Shown: positions 42,583 through 51,593 of the stretch, one piece after another | How the letters are laid out: each line of letters opens with the position of its first letter | Position numbering within the stretch: the first letter of the stretch is position 1 | DNA from: Porticoccaceae bacterium LTM1 | GTDB lineage: Bacteria > Pseudomonadota > Gammaproteobacteria > Pseudomonadales > Porticoccaceae | Assembly: GCA_030252795.1 (NCBI GenBank) | Contig: CP127080.1 | Span: 2,745,501-2,809,500, forward strand | Reading direction: 5' to 3' | DNA: 64,000 bases | Translations under genes and position numbers: made by a program | The notes under the pieces: generated by a model | Told to the model about the DNA's origin: nothing | Seen by the model: the letters and a program-made list of their open reading frames with translations, nothing else | Databases searched by the model: none

Positions 42583-43599
42583 CTAGCCGCCTGTCATATT
42601 CATAAACCGCACAATTTGTGGTTCTTCATTTAAATCAAAGTAATGCCGTTCCGGCTTGCGGGCAACAGCTTCGACGATTTCCTGCTTTAAGCGATTCAAA
42701 TCACCCGGATACTGTCGAACCACCGCGCGCAAATCCGCTGAATGCTCATTGCCGAGACATAGCAGCAGGCGCCCTTCCGCCGTCAAACGCACACGATTGC
42801 AGCTGCCACAAAAGTTATGGCTGTGGGGCGAAATAAATCCGACTCGAGTTTTTTCAATGCCCACCAATTTAAAATAGCGTGATGGTCCGTTGGTGGCCTC
42901 CGCAGTCGGAATAAGTTGATATTTTTTCTCGATGAGGGCTTTTACTTCATCGCTGGAACAATAACTGACTGCACGATCATGGTTAACATTCCCCAGCGGC
43001 ATCTCCTCGATAAAACTGACATCCAGTCCACGCTCTATCGCAAATTCCAATAGATCGAGTACTTCTTCATCATTGTGGCCGTGCATGATCACTGAGTTTA
43101 TTTTCAGGCGTTTAAAACCAGTGTCAACGGCAGCATCGATACCGGCAATCACTTTATCCAATTTTCCGGTGCGCGTGATGCGATGAAATTTATCAGCATC
43201 CAGACTGTCCAGGCTGATATTTATTCGCTGCACACCCGAATCCTTCAGTGCGACAGACATTTCGCTCAATCTTGAACCATTGGTACTTAGGGTCAACTCT
43301 TTTAAATCAGGCAGCCTCCCCAAGGAAGCGATTAACTGTTCACTGTCGTGACGCACCAGTGGTTCGCCACCGGTCAAACGTATTTTGGAGATTCCCAGCT
43401 CGGTAAAAGCGCGGGCGATAAATTCAATTTCTTCAAAGCTGAGAATATCTTTGCGCGGCAAGAACTGCATATCTTCAGCCATGCAATACTGACAGCGAAA
43501 ATCGCAACGATCCGTAACGGAAATACGCACATAGTCGACATGCCGACCAAAGGGATCGATCAACTTATTGGGATAACTGAATTTATTTAATTGTGTCAT
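42583..43599 (-). CDS. moaA: GTP 3',8-cyclase MoaA (radical SAM)
   Basis: 338 aa from MTQLNKFSYP, whose ATG overlaps the moaE stop (ATGA). N-terminal radical-SAM cluster CDFRCQYC, then KIRLTGGEPLVR and ISLDSLDADKFHRIT. The C-terminal 4Fe-4S FCGSCNRVRLT with a downstream Cys (LLCLG) binds GTP. The protein ends in Gly-Gly (NMTGG), as active MoaA does. First step of molybdopterin synthesis. Confidence 0.97.
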   Translation of the reverse strand: MTQLNKFSYPNKLIDPFGRHVDYVRISVTDRCDFRCQYCMAEDMQFLPRKDILSFEEIEFIARAFTELGISKIRLTGGEPLVRHDSEQLIASLGRLPDLKELTLSTNGSRLSEMSVALKDSGVQRINISLDSLDADKFHRITRTGKLDKVIAGIDAAVDTGFKRLKINSVIMHGHNDEEVLDLLEFAIERGLDVSFIEEMPLGNVNHDRAVSYCSSDEVKALIEKKYQLIPTAEATNGPSRYFKLVGIEKTRVGFISPHSHNFCGSCNRVRLTAEGRLLLCLGNEHSADLRAVVRQYPGDLNRLKQEIVEAVARKPERHYFDLNEEPQIVRFMNMTGG

Positions 43600-44033
43600 G
43601 AATACCAACGAGCAGCCTGTTGCTGGTCGCTCTCTTTGGCCTCAACCCAGCAGTCACCCTTTTCACTGAGGGCTTTTTTCCAAAAAGGAGCGCGAGTTTT
43701 AAGGTAATCCATAATAAATTCGCAGGCAAAAAATGCCTCACTTCGATGGCCGCTGGCAACACCCACAAAAACAATCTGCTCACCCACAGCCATTTCGCCC
43801 ACCCGATGCACTAAAGTCACTTCAGAAATCGACCAGCGCTGCTTTGCCTCGTCGACAATAGCCTGGAGGGACTTTTCAGTCATTCCGGGGTAGTGCTCAA
43901 GATACAGGGCTTTCAGATCACCCTCAGCGCGTACACAGCCGGTAAAAGTTACCACTGCGCCGCTATCAAGGTCGCGAAGACGCTGATATTCAAGCCCGAC
44001 ATCAAAGTCGTCTGTTTGTACTCGAACTGCCAT
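43596..44033 (-). CDS. moaE: Molybdopterin synthase catalytic subunit MoaE
   Basis: 145 aa. GAVVTFTGCVRAEGD, LEHYPGMTEKSL, VHRVGEMAVGEQIVFVGVAS, HRSEAFFACEFIMDYLK and FWKKALSEKGDCWVEAKE cover the whole family. With MoaD it converts cyclic pyranopterin phosphate into molybdopterin. Its start overlaps the moaD stop (TGATG). Confidence 0.97.
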   Translation of the reverse strand: MAVRVQTDDFDVGLEYQRLRDLDSGAVVTFTGCVRAEGDLKALYLEHYPGMTEKSLQAIVDEAKQRWSISEVTLVHRVGEMAVGEQIVFVGVASGHRSEAFFACEFIMDYLKTRAPFWKKALSEKGDCWVEAKESDQQQAARWYS

Positions 44034-44281
44034 CAGCCCCCCGTTACTGGCGGGAAAAATGCCACCTCATCTCCAGGGCATATTTCCGTATCGGCGGTCG
44101 CCATCTGCTGATTTACAGCAACCAAGGTCTGTTTACCAAGCAACTGTGCTTCCCAAGTTTCACCTCTTTTCGCCAACTCTTGACGAAGTTTCGCCACGGT
44201 AGTCATTGACTCCAGAGGAAGCTGCTCACTGTCGCAGCTCAAGATATCGCGGAGAGATGCAAAGTACTTGAGTTCAATCAC
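44033..44281 (-). CDS. moaD: Molybdopterin synthase sulfur-carrier subunit MoaD
   Basis: 82 aa from a GTG start with AGGAA upstream, 4 bp after the moaC stop. A longer frame runs back into moaC and is rejected because homology begins at IELKYFASLRDIL. Ubiquitin-like fold ending in the essential Gly-Gly (AFFPPVTGG), the site adenylated by MoeB and thiocarboxylated. Confidence 0.94.
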   Translation of the reverse strand: MIELKYFASLRDILSCDSEQLPLESMTTVAKLRQELAKRGETWEAQLLGKQTLVAVNQQMATADTEICPGDEVAFFPPVTGG

Positions 44282-44285
44282 GTCT

Positions 44286-44765
44286 CTATTCCTGTGGTCG
44301 CTGCCAGTCGCCGGATTTACCGCCAGCTTTTTCGACCAGTCGCACCTGTTCGACACTCATACCGCGATCCACTGCTTTGCACATGTCGTAGATCGTCAGA
44401 GCGGCCACGGAAGCAGCTGTTAACGCCTCCATTTCCACACCGGTCTGGCCAATGTTTTTGCATTGGGCTTGAATATGAAGACAGTTATCGCCCACCGGGG
44501 TAATTTCCACCTTAACCGAGGTCAGCATGATCGGGTGACACAGCGGAATCAGCTCCCAGGTACGTTTGGCGGCCTGGATTCCGGCAATACGCGCTACTGC
44601 CAGCACGTCACCTTTCTTGTGACCACCTTCCAGTATTAGTTTAAGGGTATCGGGCTGCATACGAACCCGGGCTTCAGCGACACCAAGGCGTTGTGTTTCA
44701 GCCTTGTCGCCAACTTCAACCATGTGTGCCTGACCGGCTTCATCCAGATGGGTTAACTTACTCAT
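44286..44765 (-). CDS. moaC: Cyclic pyranopterin monophosphate synthase MoaC
   Basis: 159 aa, the family length. [52 protein letters not shown] and [22 protein letters not shown] are characteristic. It acts after MoaA. It is the first gene of the moaCDEAB-moeB operon, divergent from mobA. Confidence 0.97.
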   Translation of the reverse strand: MSKLTHLDEAGQAHMVEVGDKAETQRLGVAEARVRMQPDTLKLILEGGHKKGDVLAVARIAGIQAAKRTWELIPLCHPIMLTSVKVEITPVGDNCLHIQAQCKNIGQTGVEMEALTAASVAALTIYDMCKAVDRGMSVEQVRLVEKAGGKSGDWQRPQE

Positions 44766-44903
44766 AAGACTAGTATCAACGGACCCTATTACTCTGAAAA
44801 AACATCACCATAGCATAATAGAGGAGTACACCCTGCACGCCAATGGAAACAAATTATCTGGTTTTTGGTATGCTCATATTCCCGCATAGAACAGGCCTGC
44901 ACC

Positions 44904-45497
44904 ATGACCTCGAACAACTTCGAGCCTTCTTCCCAGCTTACCGGTGTGATTCTGGCCGGTGGCCAGGGGCGGCGAATGGGAGGCCGTAACAAAGGTCTGC
45001 TTCAGGTGGAGGGTCAGCCGCTAATAGCCTTTGCTGCAGAAAACTTAAGACCCCATGTTTCAGAGATACTGGTTAACACAAATACAGAAAGCGAGCGCTA
45101 CCAGCGGCTAGGTTATCAGGTAATTAACGATGGCGACTTCGCAGGCAAGGGCCCATTGGCGGGTATTCTTGCCGGGTTAAGTGCAACATCCACACCTTAC
45201 ATTGCCATCTGTGCCTGTGATCAGCTGGAACTGCCTCCAAACGTCTATCCGGAGCTGTTTAAAGCTGCCCAGAAAAACCCATCAGGTCTCGCGGTTGCTC
45301 ACGACGGTGATCGCTTGCACCCCACGTGCGCGGTGATTTCTCAGTTAAACAGACAATCTTTGTTGGACAGGCTGAAGCAAAACCAGCTGCGTGTCGGCGA
45401 ATGGTTTACCGACATGAAAGCCGATGTTGTGGTTTTTGAGGGTGTTACTTTTTACAACATCAACACCCCTATGGATCTGATTACCCGAGGCTCATGA
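44904..45497 (+). CDS. mobA: Molybdenum cofactor guanylyltransferase MobA
   Basis: 197 aa from MTSNNFEPSS (a TTG 39 nt upstream is in frame). Nucleotidyltransferase signature GVILAGGQGRRMGGRNKGL and the FAGKGPLAGILAGLSAT and CACDQLELPP blocks. It attaches GMP to molybdopterin to give the bis-MGD form used by formate dehydrogenase. The plus strand gene faces the histidine kinase gene with only 16 bp between stops. Confidence 0.94.
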   Translation: MTSNNFEPSSQLTGVILAGGQGRRMGGRNKGLLQVEGQPLIAFAAENLRPHVSEILVNTNTESERYQRLGYQVINDGDFAGKGPLAGILAGLSATSTPYIAICACDQLELPPNVYPELFKAAQKNPSGLAVAHDGDRLHPTCAVISQLNRQSLLDRLKQNQLRVGEWFTDMKADVVVFEGVTFYNINTPMDLITRGS

Positions 45498-45513
45498 CTG
45501 ACGCTTGTCGTCA

Positions 45514-46806
45514 CTAAGCCGGCAGTTCTATGGTGACTTTCAAACCGCCACCTTCACGATTTTTGGCGTAGATCTCGCCATTCATTTGTTGCACTGACTT
45601 TTGAGTGATGCTCATACCGAGCCCATAACCTTCTTTACTGTTATATGCCTTGACCCGATAAAATGGCGTGAAGATATTCTGCAGGTCATCCTCGGTCATT
45701 CCCGGCCCCCGGTCAGCCACCGATATATGAACCTTCCTTCGGGAAAACTCCAGGTCCACCTCAACTATGCCTTCAGGGCTGTATTTGATGGCATTTTCCA
45801 GGATGTTCTTGACCGCCTTTTCCAGCGCGACTGTTTTTATTTTTACCTGCCGCGGTTTGCCAGTAATTTGCAGTTCTATCTCTCTTTCACTGTGTAAAAA
45901 CCGCGCATCGCTGACAATGCGATTTAAAAATTCAGGCAATTCACACGGCTCTTCAAGCTGATCATCGTCGGCGCCTGCTTCAGCTCTGGACAGGGTCAGG
46001 ATTTCATCAATCAGTTTGTTGAGAGATACACACTCGCTCTCTACCCGGTCGTACATAGCTGGGCCAATTCCCGCCACCTCGGCTTCCATCCTGGCCAACT
46101 CTCCTGCCACCTGTAGACGGGCCAGAGGGGCACGTAATTCATGGGATACATCATGCAGCAGCTGTTGCTTTGAATTGACCAGGGAGGTAATGCGATCCGC
46201 CATCTTGTTGAATGCGCGAGAAAGCTGCCCGAATTCATCCCGACGACGAATTAAACGACGACCCAGTCGGATATCAAGATCCCCTCCGCCCATGATTTCA
46301 ATATGCTTTTGGAGGTTTTTAATGGGGCGAATTACCACCAGTGACAACAGCAAGCTAAATAAACCGGCTACAACTACTGACAAGCCAAAGCGGTAGGGGT
46401 CATTCCGCCATACAACAGACAGAATATGAACAAAGTTAGCCTGTTCATTTCTGGGAATATAGACTTCATATGAGTTGTTATTCTTTGAAGTGAACTCAAT
46501 GGGAGTCCACTCAATATCAGGAAAGTTTTCAAAACTGCCAGCGATAAATTCGCCCGTTGATTCCTCAACAATAACCAGTGGACGGTACTGAGCCAGCCTG
46601 GCCCGCCGAGGAGAATCAGGATTTTGCTTGGTCCAGTTTTCGTAGTAGCTAACCAAAGCCTGTACTGTACTCTTGAACGTCTGCTCCCAATCTCGCTCAA
46701 TTTGGTTTTGAACAATTTCCCTGGTTAACAACACTGAGCTACTTGCACCAATAATGAAGCTGGTAAGCCAGATGACCAGGAAAATCTTCCAGAAAATACT
46801 CCGCAT
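45514..46806 (-). CDS. Cpx-like sensor histidine kinase
   Basis: 430 aa. Transmembrane segment at 4-26, a periplasmic sensor of about 120 residues, second transmembrane segment (FGLSVVVAGLFSLLLSLVV), HAMP, and the HisKA phospho-His in LLHDVSHELRAPLARL. The HATPase has NILENAIKYSPEG, DRGPGMTEDD and GYGLGMSI. The architecture and size are CpxA-like. It is the partner of the response regulator encoded 11 bp upstream. The signal is unknown, presumably envelope stress. Confidence 0.9.
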   Translation of the reverse strand: MRSIFWKIFLVIWLTSFIIGASSSVLLTREIVQNQIERDWEQTFKSTVQALVSYYENWTKQNPDSPRRARLAQYRPLVIVEESTGEFIAGSFENFPDIEWTPIEFTSKNNNSYEVYIPRNEQANFVHILSVVWRNDPYRFGLSVVVAGLFSLLLSLVVIRPIKNLQKHIEIMGGGDLDIRLGRRLIRRRDEFGQLSRAFNKMADRITSLVNSKQQLLHDVSHELRAPLARLQVAGELARMEAEVAGIGPAMYDRVESECVSLNKLIDEILTLSRAEAGADDDQLEEPCELPEFLNRIVSDARFLHSEREIELQITGKPRQVKIKTVALEKAVKNILENAIKYSPEGIVEVDLEFSRRKVHISVADRGPGMTEDDLQNIFTPFYRVKAYNSKEGYGLGMSITQKSVQQMNGEIYAKNREGGGLKVTIELPA

Positions 46807-46817
46807 CGGGGCCTCGG

Positions 46818-47525
46818 TTATTCGCTATCCTTGACCATTTGATAACCGACACCACGAATGGTTTTTATCAGGTCCTTATCACCCAGATAATTGCGCAACT
46901 GCTGACGCACGCGGCTCACGTGAACATCAATACTGCGGTCGTAGGGTGTCAGTTCCCGGTGCAATACTTTGCGGGTCATATCTTCTTTACTAACCACGCC
47001 ACCTGCTTTTTGCATCAGCATTGCCAGCACTTCAAATTCGGTACCAGTCAGCTCAACCGACGTGCCATTACAAATGATTGAGCGACTACCCATATCCAGC
47101 TCAAGCCCATGCAGGCTGATTTGATCCTGCGAAGCCTCCTGTTGGACCAACACAGAGCGCCTTAACACCGCATTGATCCGGGCCAGTAGCTCACGGGGAT
47201 TGCAGGGTTTGCCAAGATAGTCATCTGCGCCCATCTCCAGCCCCAGAATGCGATCCACCTCTTCACCACGCCCTGTCAACATAATTACCGGCGTTTTGAT
47301 CCGTGCCCGCAGTTGTGGCAGCAGTTCCAGGCCGGTCATGCCGGGCATCTGGATATCCAACACCATCAAGTCGTATTGAATATTTTTATCCAGCTGCTTG
47401 AGGGCTTCCGGGCCGCTGTGAACCGCATCAACGGTAAAGCCGTTGTTGGACAGATAGGTGGACAGAAGGCTGGTTAAATCGACATCGTCGTCAATCAACA
47501 GAATTTTTTGCGTTGTTGTATTCAT
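46818..47525 (-). CDS. OmpR/CpxR-family response regulator
   Basis: 235 aa. Receiver domain with acidic pocket IDDDVD, phospho-Asp in LMVLDIQMPGMTG, switch Thr in VIMLTGRGEE and Lys in YLGKPCNPRELLARI. The winged-helix C-terminal domain has RSIICNGTSVELTGTEFEVL and DVHVSRVRQQL. It is co-transcribed with the kinase gene and divergent from a periplasmic protein gene, the same layout as cpxR/cpxP, although that neighbour is unrelated to CpxP. Confidence 0.93.
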   Translation of the reverse strand: MNTTTQKILLIDDDVDLTSLLSTYLSNNGFTVDAVHSGPEALKQLDKNIQYDLMVLDIQMPGMTGLELLPQLRARIKTPVIMLTGRGEEVDRILGLEMGADDYLGKPCNPRELLARINAVLRRSVLVQQEASQDQISLHGLELDMGSRSIICNGTSVELTGTEFEVLAMLMQKAGGVVSKEDMTRKVLHRELTPYDRSIDVHVSRVRQQLRNYLGDKDLIKTIRGVGYQMVKDSE

Positions 47526-47714
47526 ATCGCATCCGATCGCGGCAGAGAATAGTCTTTAGTTATAGCGGAGCTATATTACCCCGAATGGTGTATCGCTTGC
47601 ACCTGAGAGAGCTATCTAAGGAATCACCTTAGAAAGTTTGGTTGTTAGCCGCTTTACCGATATTCCAAAATCTTCCCACTTGCACAGCCAACAGTGACTA
47701 TAAATGGGGGTACT

Positions 47715-47735
47715 TTTTCCTGACGGTCAGGAAAA
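47715..47735. promoter_or_regulatory. Operator-like perfect palindrome upstream of the 143-aa gene
   Basis: Arms TTTTCCTGAC and GTCAGGAAAA around a single G, 27 bp before the start codon and next to a possible -10 (TAGTAT). The length and symmetry suit a dimeric repressor or activator site rather than a CpxR box (direct GTAAA repeats). The binding protein is unknown. Confidence 0.55.
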
Positions 47736-47762
47736 CGTAGTATTTTTTACAAGGAGCTCCTC

Positions 47763-48194
47763 ATGAATACCGTAACAACAATGCTACTAAGCTTGATTCT
47801 ACTTATCGGCGCACTTGGCGCCAATGCAGATAGCATGCCCTATACGGAAGGTGACGTCTGGCAGGTTTCCATGATCCGAACTGATGCCAACCGCACAGAT
47901 GACTACCTGAAACAGCTCAAAGCCACTTTTGACACCTGGATGCAGGCAGCCAAGAAACAAGGGCTGGTTGAAGACTATATGATCCTGTTGGGCGAATCGG
48001 CCAACAGCAGCGATTTTGACTTAATGATTATGGTTCGCCAGAAAAACTGGGCCGGTCGTGACCGCACCAAAGAGTGGTATGACATGGGAGACAAACTGTT
48101 TAGCGAAGATGAAATGCTGAACAGTGCCAAGGAGTACGAGAAAGTACGCGAATTCCTCGGCTCCAAGTGGATGCGTCAGATCAAACTGAAGTAA
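47763..48194 (+). CDS. Small exported protein of unknown function
   Basis: 143 aa. Signal peptide (MLLSLILLIGALGANA), then one compact domain (VWQVSMIRTDANRTDDYLKQ, EDYMILLGESANSSDFDLMI, MVRQKNWAGRD) ending in MRQIKLK. The alternation looks like a dimeric ferredoxin-like alpha-beta fold, and similar short exported proteins occur in many proteobacteria without known role. AAGGAG precedes the ATG. It is divergent from the Cpx-like pair, so it could be a target of it. Confidence 0.75.
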   Translation: MNTVTTMLLSLILLIGALGANADSMPYTEGDVWQVSMIRTDANRTDDYLKQLKATFDTWMQAAKKQGLVEDYMILLGESANSSDFDLMIMVRQKNWAGRDRTKEWYDMGDKLFSEDEMLNSAKEYEKVREFLGSKWMRQIKLK

Positions 48195-48197
48195 CAG

Positions 48198-49559
48198 CTA
48201 CTTTTCCAGAAGGACTATGCTCTCAAGATGGCTGGTGTGGGGAAACATATCCACTGCACCGGCCATTTTTAAGCGGTACCCGTAGCCGGTCACCAATTCA
48301 CCAACATCCCTGGCCAATGAGCCGGGATGGCACGAGATATACAGAACTTTGGGTACACCACTTTGTCCGATCCAGGAGATCATCTCGGCCGCACCTGATC
48401 GCGGAGGGTCAAGTAGCACTGCATCGTAAGAGTGCCTGGTCCAGCCGGCCTTTCGCGGATTGATACTGAGATCGGCCACATGAAATTCGCAGTTTTCAAT
48501 CCCGTTGTGTGCCGCATTTTGCTCTGCCAGCTCAATGGCTCGCGCACTGCCTTCCACTCCCACCACTCGCGTTGCCTGGCGCGACAATGGCAAGGTGAAA
48601 TTGCCCAACCCGCAAAACAGGTCCAGTACTTCTTCGTCACCTTTCAGGTCGAGTAGCTCAATCGCTTTTGCGATCAACCTTCGGTTCACCTCGGGATTGA
48701 CCTGAACAAAGCTACCGGGCAAAAACATCAGATCAAGATCCCAGCCCGGCAGACTGTATGTGAGCGGTTCAGTACTACCGTGCAATGATTGCACAGTGTC
48801 TGTTGCGCCGGTTTGCAGATAGATTGCCAACTGATGATCTCTGGCAAAGGTGTCCAGTATGTCTCGATCAGCGTCTGTCAGCTCTGCCAACAGATGCAAG
48901 TTCACTGCACTTCCGTTATCTGCCGCCAGCAATTCAATCTGCGGAATTCGCTTGCGACAGGAGAGCTGTTGAATCAATTCTGCCAGTAACGGAATTAAAT
49001 CACTGAATGGCGCCATCAATATCGGGCATTGCTTAATGGGTACCAGCTGATCGGTTTCAGCCTGGCGAAAGCCCAGCTCTACGCGGTCCTCTTTAGCAAG
49101 ATAACGAACTGCCAGCCGTGCACGGCGGCGGTAGCCCCAGGGCTCACCAATAATAGGTTCCAGGATACACTCCGGCTCCACCTTTCCCAATCGCTGCAAC
49201 GTGCGCAACAGCAGTTGCTGCTTGTGATCAACCTGCCCCTGTATGCTGAGGTGCTGTAACTGACAACCTCCACACCGGGAAAAATGGGGACATGGCGGCT
49301 CTGTACGCAATGGAGAGGAGGCCAACACCTTGACTGCCACACCCTCATCAAACTTGCCTCGCCGCTTTTGGTAGCGCACTTCTACACGCTCGCCCGGCAG
49401 CGCCCCCTCAACAAACAGGGTTCGCTCATCAACCCGCGCAACACCACGCCCCTCGTGTGAGAGATCGCGAATTTCCACTTCTGTATTAGCGGGCAGGGAT
49501 TGGGGCGAACGCTTCTGTTGCGGGCGTCGACCCCGTGAAGGGCGTCGTGAATTGGCCAT
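48198..49559 (-). CDS. rlmD: 23S rRNA (uracil-1939-C5)-methyltransferase RlmD
   Basis: 453 aa. Basic N-terminus, TRAM domain (EIRDLSHEGRGVARVDERTL), 4Fe-4S ligands in CPHFSRCGGCQLQHL, SAM site LDLFCGLGNFTLPLS, and DPPRSGA with the catalytic Cys in YISCHPGSLARD. It methylates U1939 of 23S rRNA. It stands alone, downstream of the GAF-type gene by 6 bp. Confidence 0.95.
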   Translation of the reverse strand: MANSRRPSRGRRPQQKRSPQSLPANTEVEIRDLSHEGRGVARVDERTLFVEGALPGERVEVRYQKRRGKFDEGVAVKVLASSPLRTEPPCPHFSRCGGCQLQHLSIQGQVDHKQQLLLRTLQRLGKVEPECILEPIIGEPWGYRRRARLAVRYLAKEDRVELGFRQAETDQLVPIKQCPILMAPFSDLIPLLAELIQQLSCRKRIPQIELLAADNGSAVNLHLLAELTDADRDILDTFARDHQLAIYLQTGATDTVQSLHGSTEPLTYSLPGWDLDLMFLPGSFVQVNPEVNRRLIAKAIELLDLKGDEEVLDLFCGLGNFTLPLSRQATRVVGVEGSARAIELAEQNAAHNGIENCEFHVADLSINPRKAGWTRHSYDAVLLDPPRSGAAEMISWIGQSGVPKVLYISCHPGSLARDVGELVTGYGYRLKMAGAVDMFPHTSHLESIVLLEK

Positions 49560-49565
49560 TAGATA

Positions 49566-50027
49566 TTAGTGCTTACCTGTAAATTTGCTCATCACAAGGT
49601 TGATCAGTGGTTGCAGGCCAATCAGGTCTTCTTCGCTAAAACGATTCAACTCTGGACTGTCGATATCCAGCACACCGACCACTTCACCGTTGAAGATCAT
49701 CGGAATCACTATCTCCGAATTAGATGCTGCATCACAGGCAATGTGGCCCGGAAACTCATGGACATCAACAACGATTTGCGGCGTTTTTTCCGCTGCCGAG
49801 GTTCCGCAAACTCCTTTGCCCATATCGATGCGGGTACAGGCTGGTTTGCCCTGGAACGGCCCCAGCACCAGTTGGTCTCCACGGCGAAGATAAAACCCGG
49901 CCCAGTTGATTCGCTCCAGGTTTAACCACAATAACGCCGAGGCATTTGCCAGCGTTGCAATCCAGTCATCTTCACCATCGAGAAGGCCTTGCAACTGAAG
50001 ATTCAGGTTTTCGTAGAAAGGGGACAC
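49566..50027 (-). CDS. msrC: GAF-domain free methionine-(R)-sulfoxide reductase
   Basis: 153 aa single GAF domain. NWAGFYLRRGDQLVLGPFQG, ACTRIDMGKGVCGTSA and HIACDAASNSEIVIPM contain the three cysteines used by fRMsr, and VGVLDIDSPELNRFSEED closes the fold. It reduces free methionine-R-sulfoxide with thioredoxin as electron donor. It is adjacent to rlmD and probably co-transcribed. Confidence 0.92.
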   Translation of the reverse strand: MSPFYENLNLQLQGLLDGEDDWIATLANASALLWLNLERINWAGFYLRRGDQLVLGPFQGKPACTRIDMGKGVCGTSAAEKTPQIVVDVHEFPGHIACDAASNSEIVIPMIFNGEVVGVLDIDSPELNRFSEEDLIGLQPLINLVMSKFTGKH

Positions 50028-50081
50028 GTCCGGCTCCAGAAGTTTGTCAGGGGTCGCAGTTTAACGATACCCGCCAAATCT

Positions 50082-50855
50082 TCAATCCGGGGATTTGGCT
50101 TTTTGCAGCGAAGCCATCGATCTTATCCAGTAATCAATACCTGGATGTTGCTGCTGTAGTGCCAGACCTCTTTGCTCCGCAGATTCGCGATCCGGGAAAT
50201 GACCAGCAGTCACCGCAAACCAGGGGCGGCCATTGCTGTAAATAAGGTGGCTTTCAAGTGTACTTTTCTGCAACCCATTCTCGGCGATAAATTTTTCCAC
50301 TGCTGACTCGTTCGCCAGTGCTGCCAGTTGCAACGTGAAACCACTGGAAGTGAATCCACTGGAAGAGTCCGGCAAAAGTTTTTCCTGAGTCAGCACAGGC
50401 ACTTTTGTTGGCTGCAACTGCAGTGATTCATAAGGTTCAGGATCTGGTGGTGGTGAAGTGATGTCTGATATACGAACTCGCGGACGGTCCTGTACCTTGG
50501 GTTTATCCTGGGTCTGGTTCAATTGAGGAAGCTGTTCTCGCCAGCTCTCTACCATAACCGGGGTAACCGTAAGGGATGGCACGGTTTCTTCCTGCACTGA
50601 CTCACCAGTACCATCAATGTTAGCGGCCTGCGCTTCGGGTAACAAAGGCTGACTGTCTGCAGGCCTTGGCGGGATCTGATCAGCAGCAAGTTCACTGGCG
50701 TCTACCAATTGCCCGTCTCGCATTAGTCTCTGCTCGCAATCCCACTCGCCGGTTCGCGGATCACCCTCGCAATGCCACCCCCAATAGAGCTCATTGGAGT
50801 TGGCACAGCCTGTCAGCAATAAAATGGTTGTCGATAGAGCCAGCGCTTTTCTCAT
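50082..50855 (-). CDS. SPOR-domain lipoprotein
   Basis: 257 aa. Lipobox (LLLTGCANS, Cys17), a short Trp/Cys-containing segment (YWGWHCEGDPRTGEWDCEQ), a proline- and glutamine-rich linker, and a C-terminal SPOR domain (FTLQLAALANESAVEKFIAE, LIYSNGRPWFAVTAGHFPDR). SPOR domains bind denuded glycan strands at the division septum. A role in cell division or envelope shaping is inferred. Confidence 0.85.
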   Translation of the reverse strand: MRKALALSTTILLLTGCANSNELYWGWHCEGDPRTGEWDCEQRLMRDGQLVDASELAADQIPPRPADSQPLLPEAQAANIDGTGESVQEETVPSLTVTPVMVESWREQLPQLNQTQDKPKVQDRPRVRISDITSPPPDPEPYESLQLQPTKVPVLTQEKLLPDSSSGFTSSGFTLQLAALANESAVEKFIAENGLQKSTLESHLIYSNGRPWFAVTAGHFPDRESAEQRGLALQQQHPGIDYWIRSMASLQKAKSPD

Positions 50856-50900
50856 TATTTTTCTCCTGAGCTCTTAGGGCCTGTTCACACTAATGCAGTA

Positions 50901-51167
50901 TCAAATTCCCATTTTGGCGAGCAGGTCCATTAGCTGACGCATCAGAGATGCAATGCGGGGATGGCGGTTTTCAAAATCGGTAGCGCGCTGCTCAAGCTGA
51001 TCTTTAACGCCTTCCGCATCCACCTCTTCAGGACCCTGTGTCGCCAGCACAACGATGTCCTCCATCAGTGAACCGAACATGTCCTTTACATGGCTATCAG
51101 TCTTGCTGGCATACTCCAGCTGCTGACGGAGTTCCTGAATTTGTGTTTTTAAGTCTTCGCTAGTCAT
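50901..51167 (-). CDS. DUF4404-family small protein
   Basis: 88 aa from MTSEDLKTQI with GGAGAAT upstream. Amphipathic helical protein (LKTQIQELRQQLEYASKT, HPRIASLMRQLMDLLAKMGI), probably a coiled coil. It resembles the DUF4404 family of gammaproteobacteria. The function is unknown. Confidence 0.7.
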   Translation of the reverse strand: MTSEDLKTQIQELRQQLEYASKTDSHVKDMFGSLMEDIVVLATQGPEEVDAEGVKDQLEQRATDFENRHPRIASLMRQLMDLLAKMGI

Positions 51168-51220
51168 ATCGTTATTCTCCGGCTTGCTAACCTGAGTATA
51201 GGCCGTTGCCAGCACGGAAA

Positions 51221-51511
51221 CTAACTGGCATTTCCACTCAATGAGTTATAAAGCGTGAACGCACCAATCACCAAAAAGCCTGCACCGGCAATAGTACCCA
51301 ACAACTTGGGATTCAGAATGTGAGACAGCGCACTTCCAGCCAACACGCCCAGGCCAGAGGCGACAATCAGTGCCAGCGATGCGCCGATAAAGACCGTCCA
51401 CTTGCTGACCTCCTGATCAGCTGCAAACAGCATGGTCGCCAGCTGGGTCTTATCTCCAAGTTCGGCAATAAATACCGCACCAAAAACCGTTAACAGAACT
51501 TTCCACTCCAT
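51221..51511 (-). CDS. Half-size TMEM165/GDT1 (UPF0016) membrane protein
   Basis: 96 aa from MEWKVLLTVF with GGAGGGA upstream. The family signature FIAELGDKTQLATM is seen once. Three hydrophobic segments follow. Most bacterial members (Mn exporters such as MneA) carry two such repeats in about 190 aa, so this single-repeat protein would have to dimerise. It is a predicted cation (Mn/Ca)/proton antiporter of the inner membrane. Confidence 0.88.
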   Translation of the reverse strand: MEWKVLLTVFGAVFIAELGDKTQLATMLFAADQEVSKWTVFIGASLALIVASGLGVLAGSALSHILNPKLLGTIAGAGFLVIGAFTLYNSLSGNAS

Positions 51512-51593
51512 CTTTTCCCTCCAAAAAAACATCAAAATAGGCGCAAATTATAAATTAAGAGTGATCACATATAACACGCAGCCAGATATTTAT

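Noticed and set aside
44766-44903. Possible molybdenum-cofactor riboswitch before moaC
   Set aside because: The 138-bp spacer is too short and lacks the expected conserved stem sequences.
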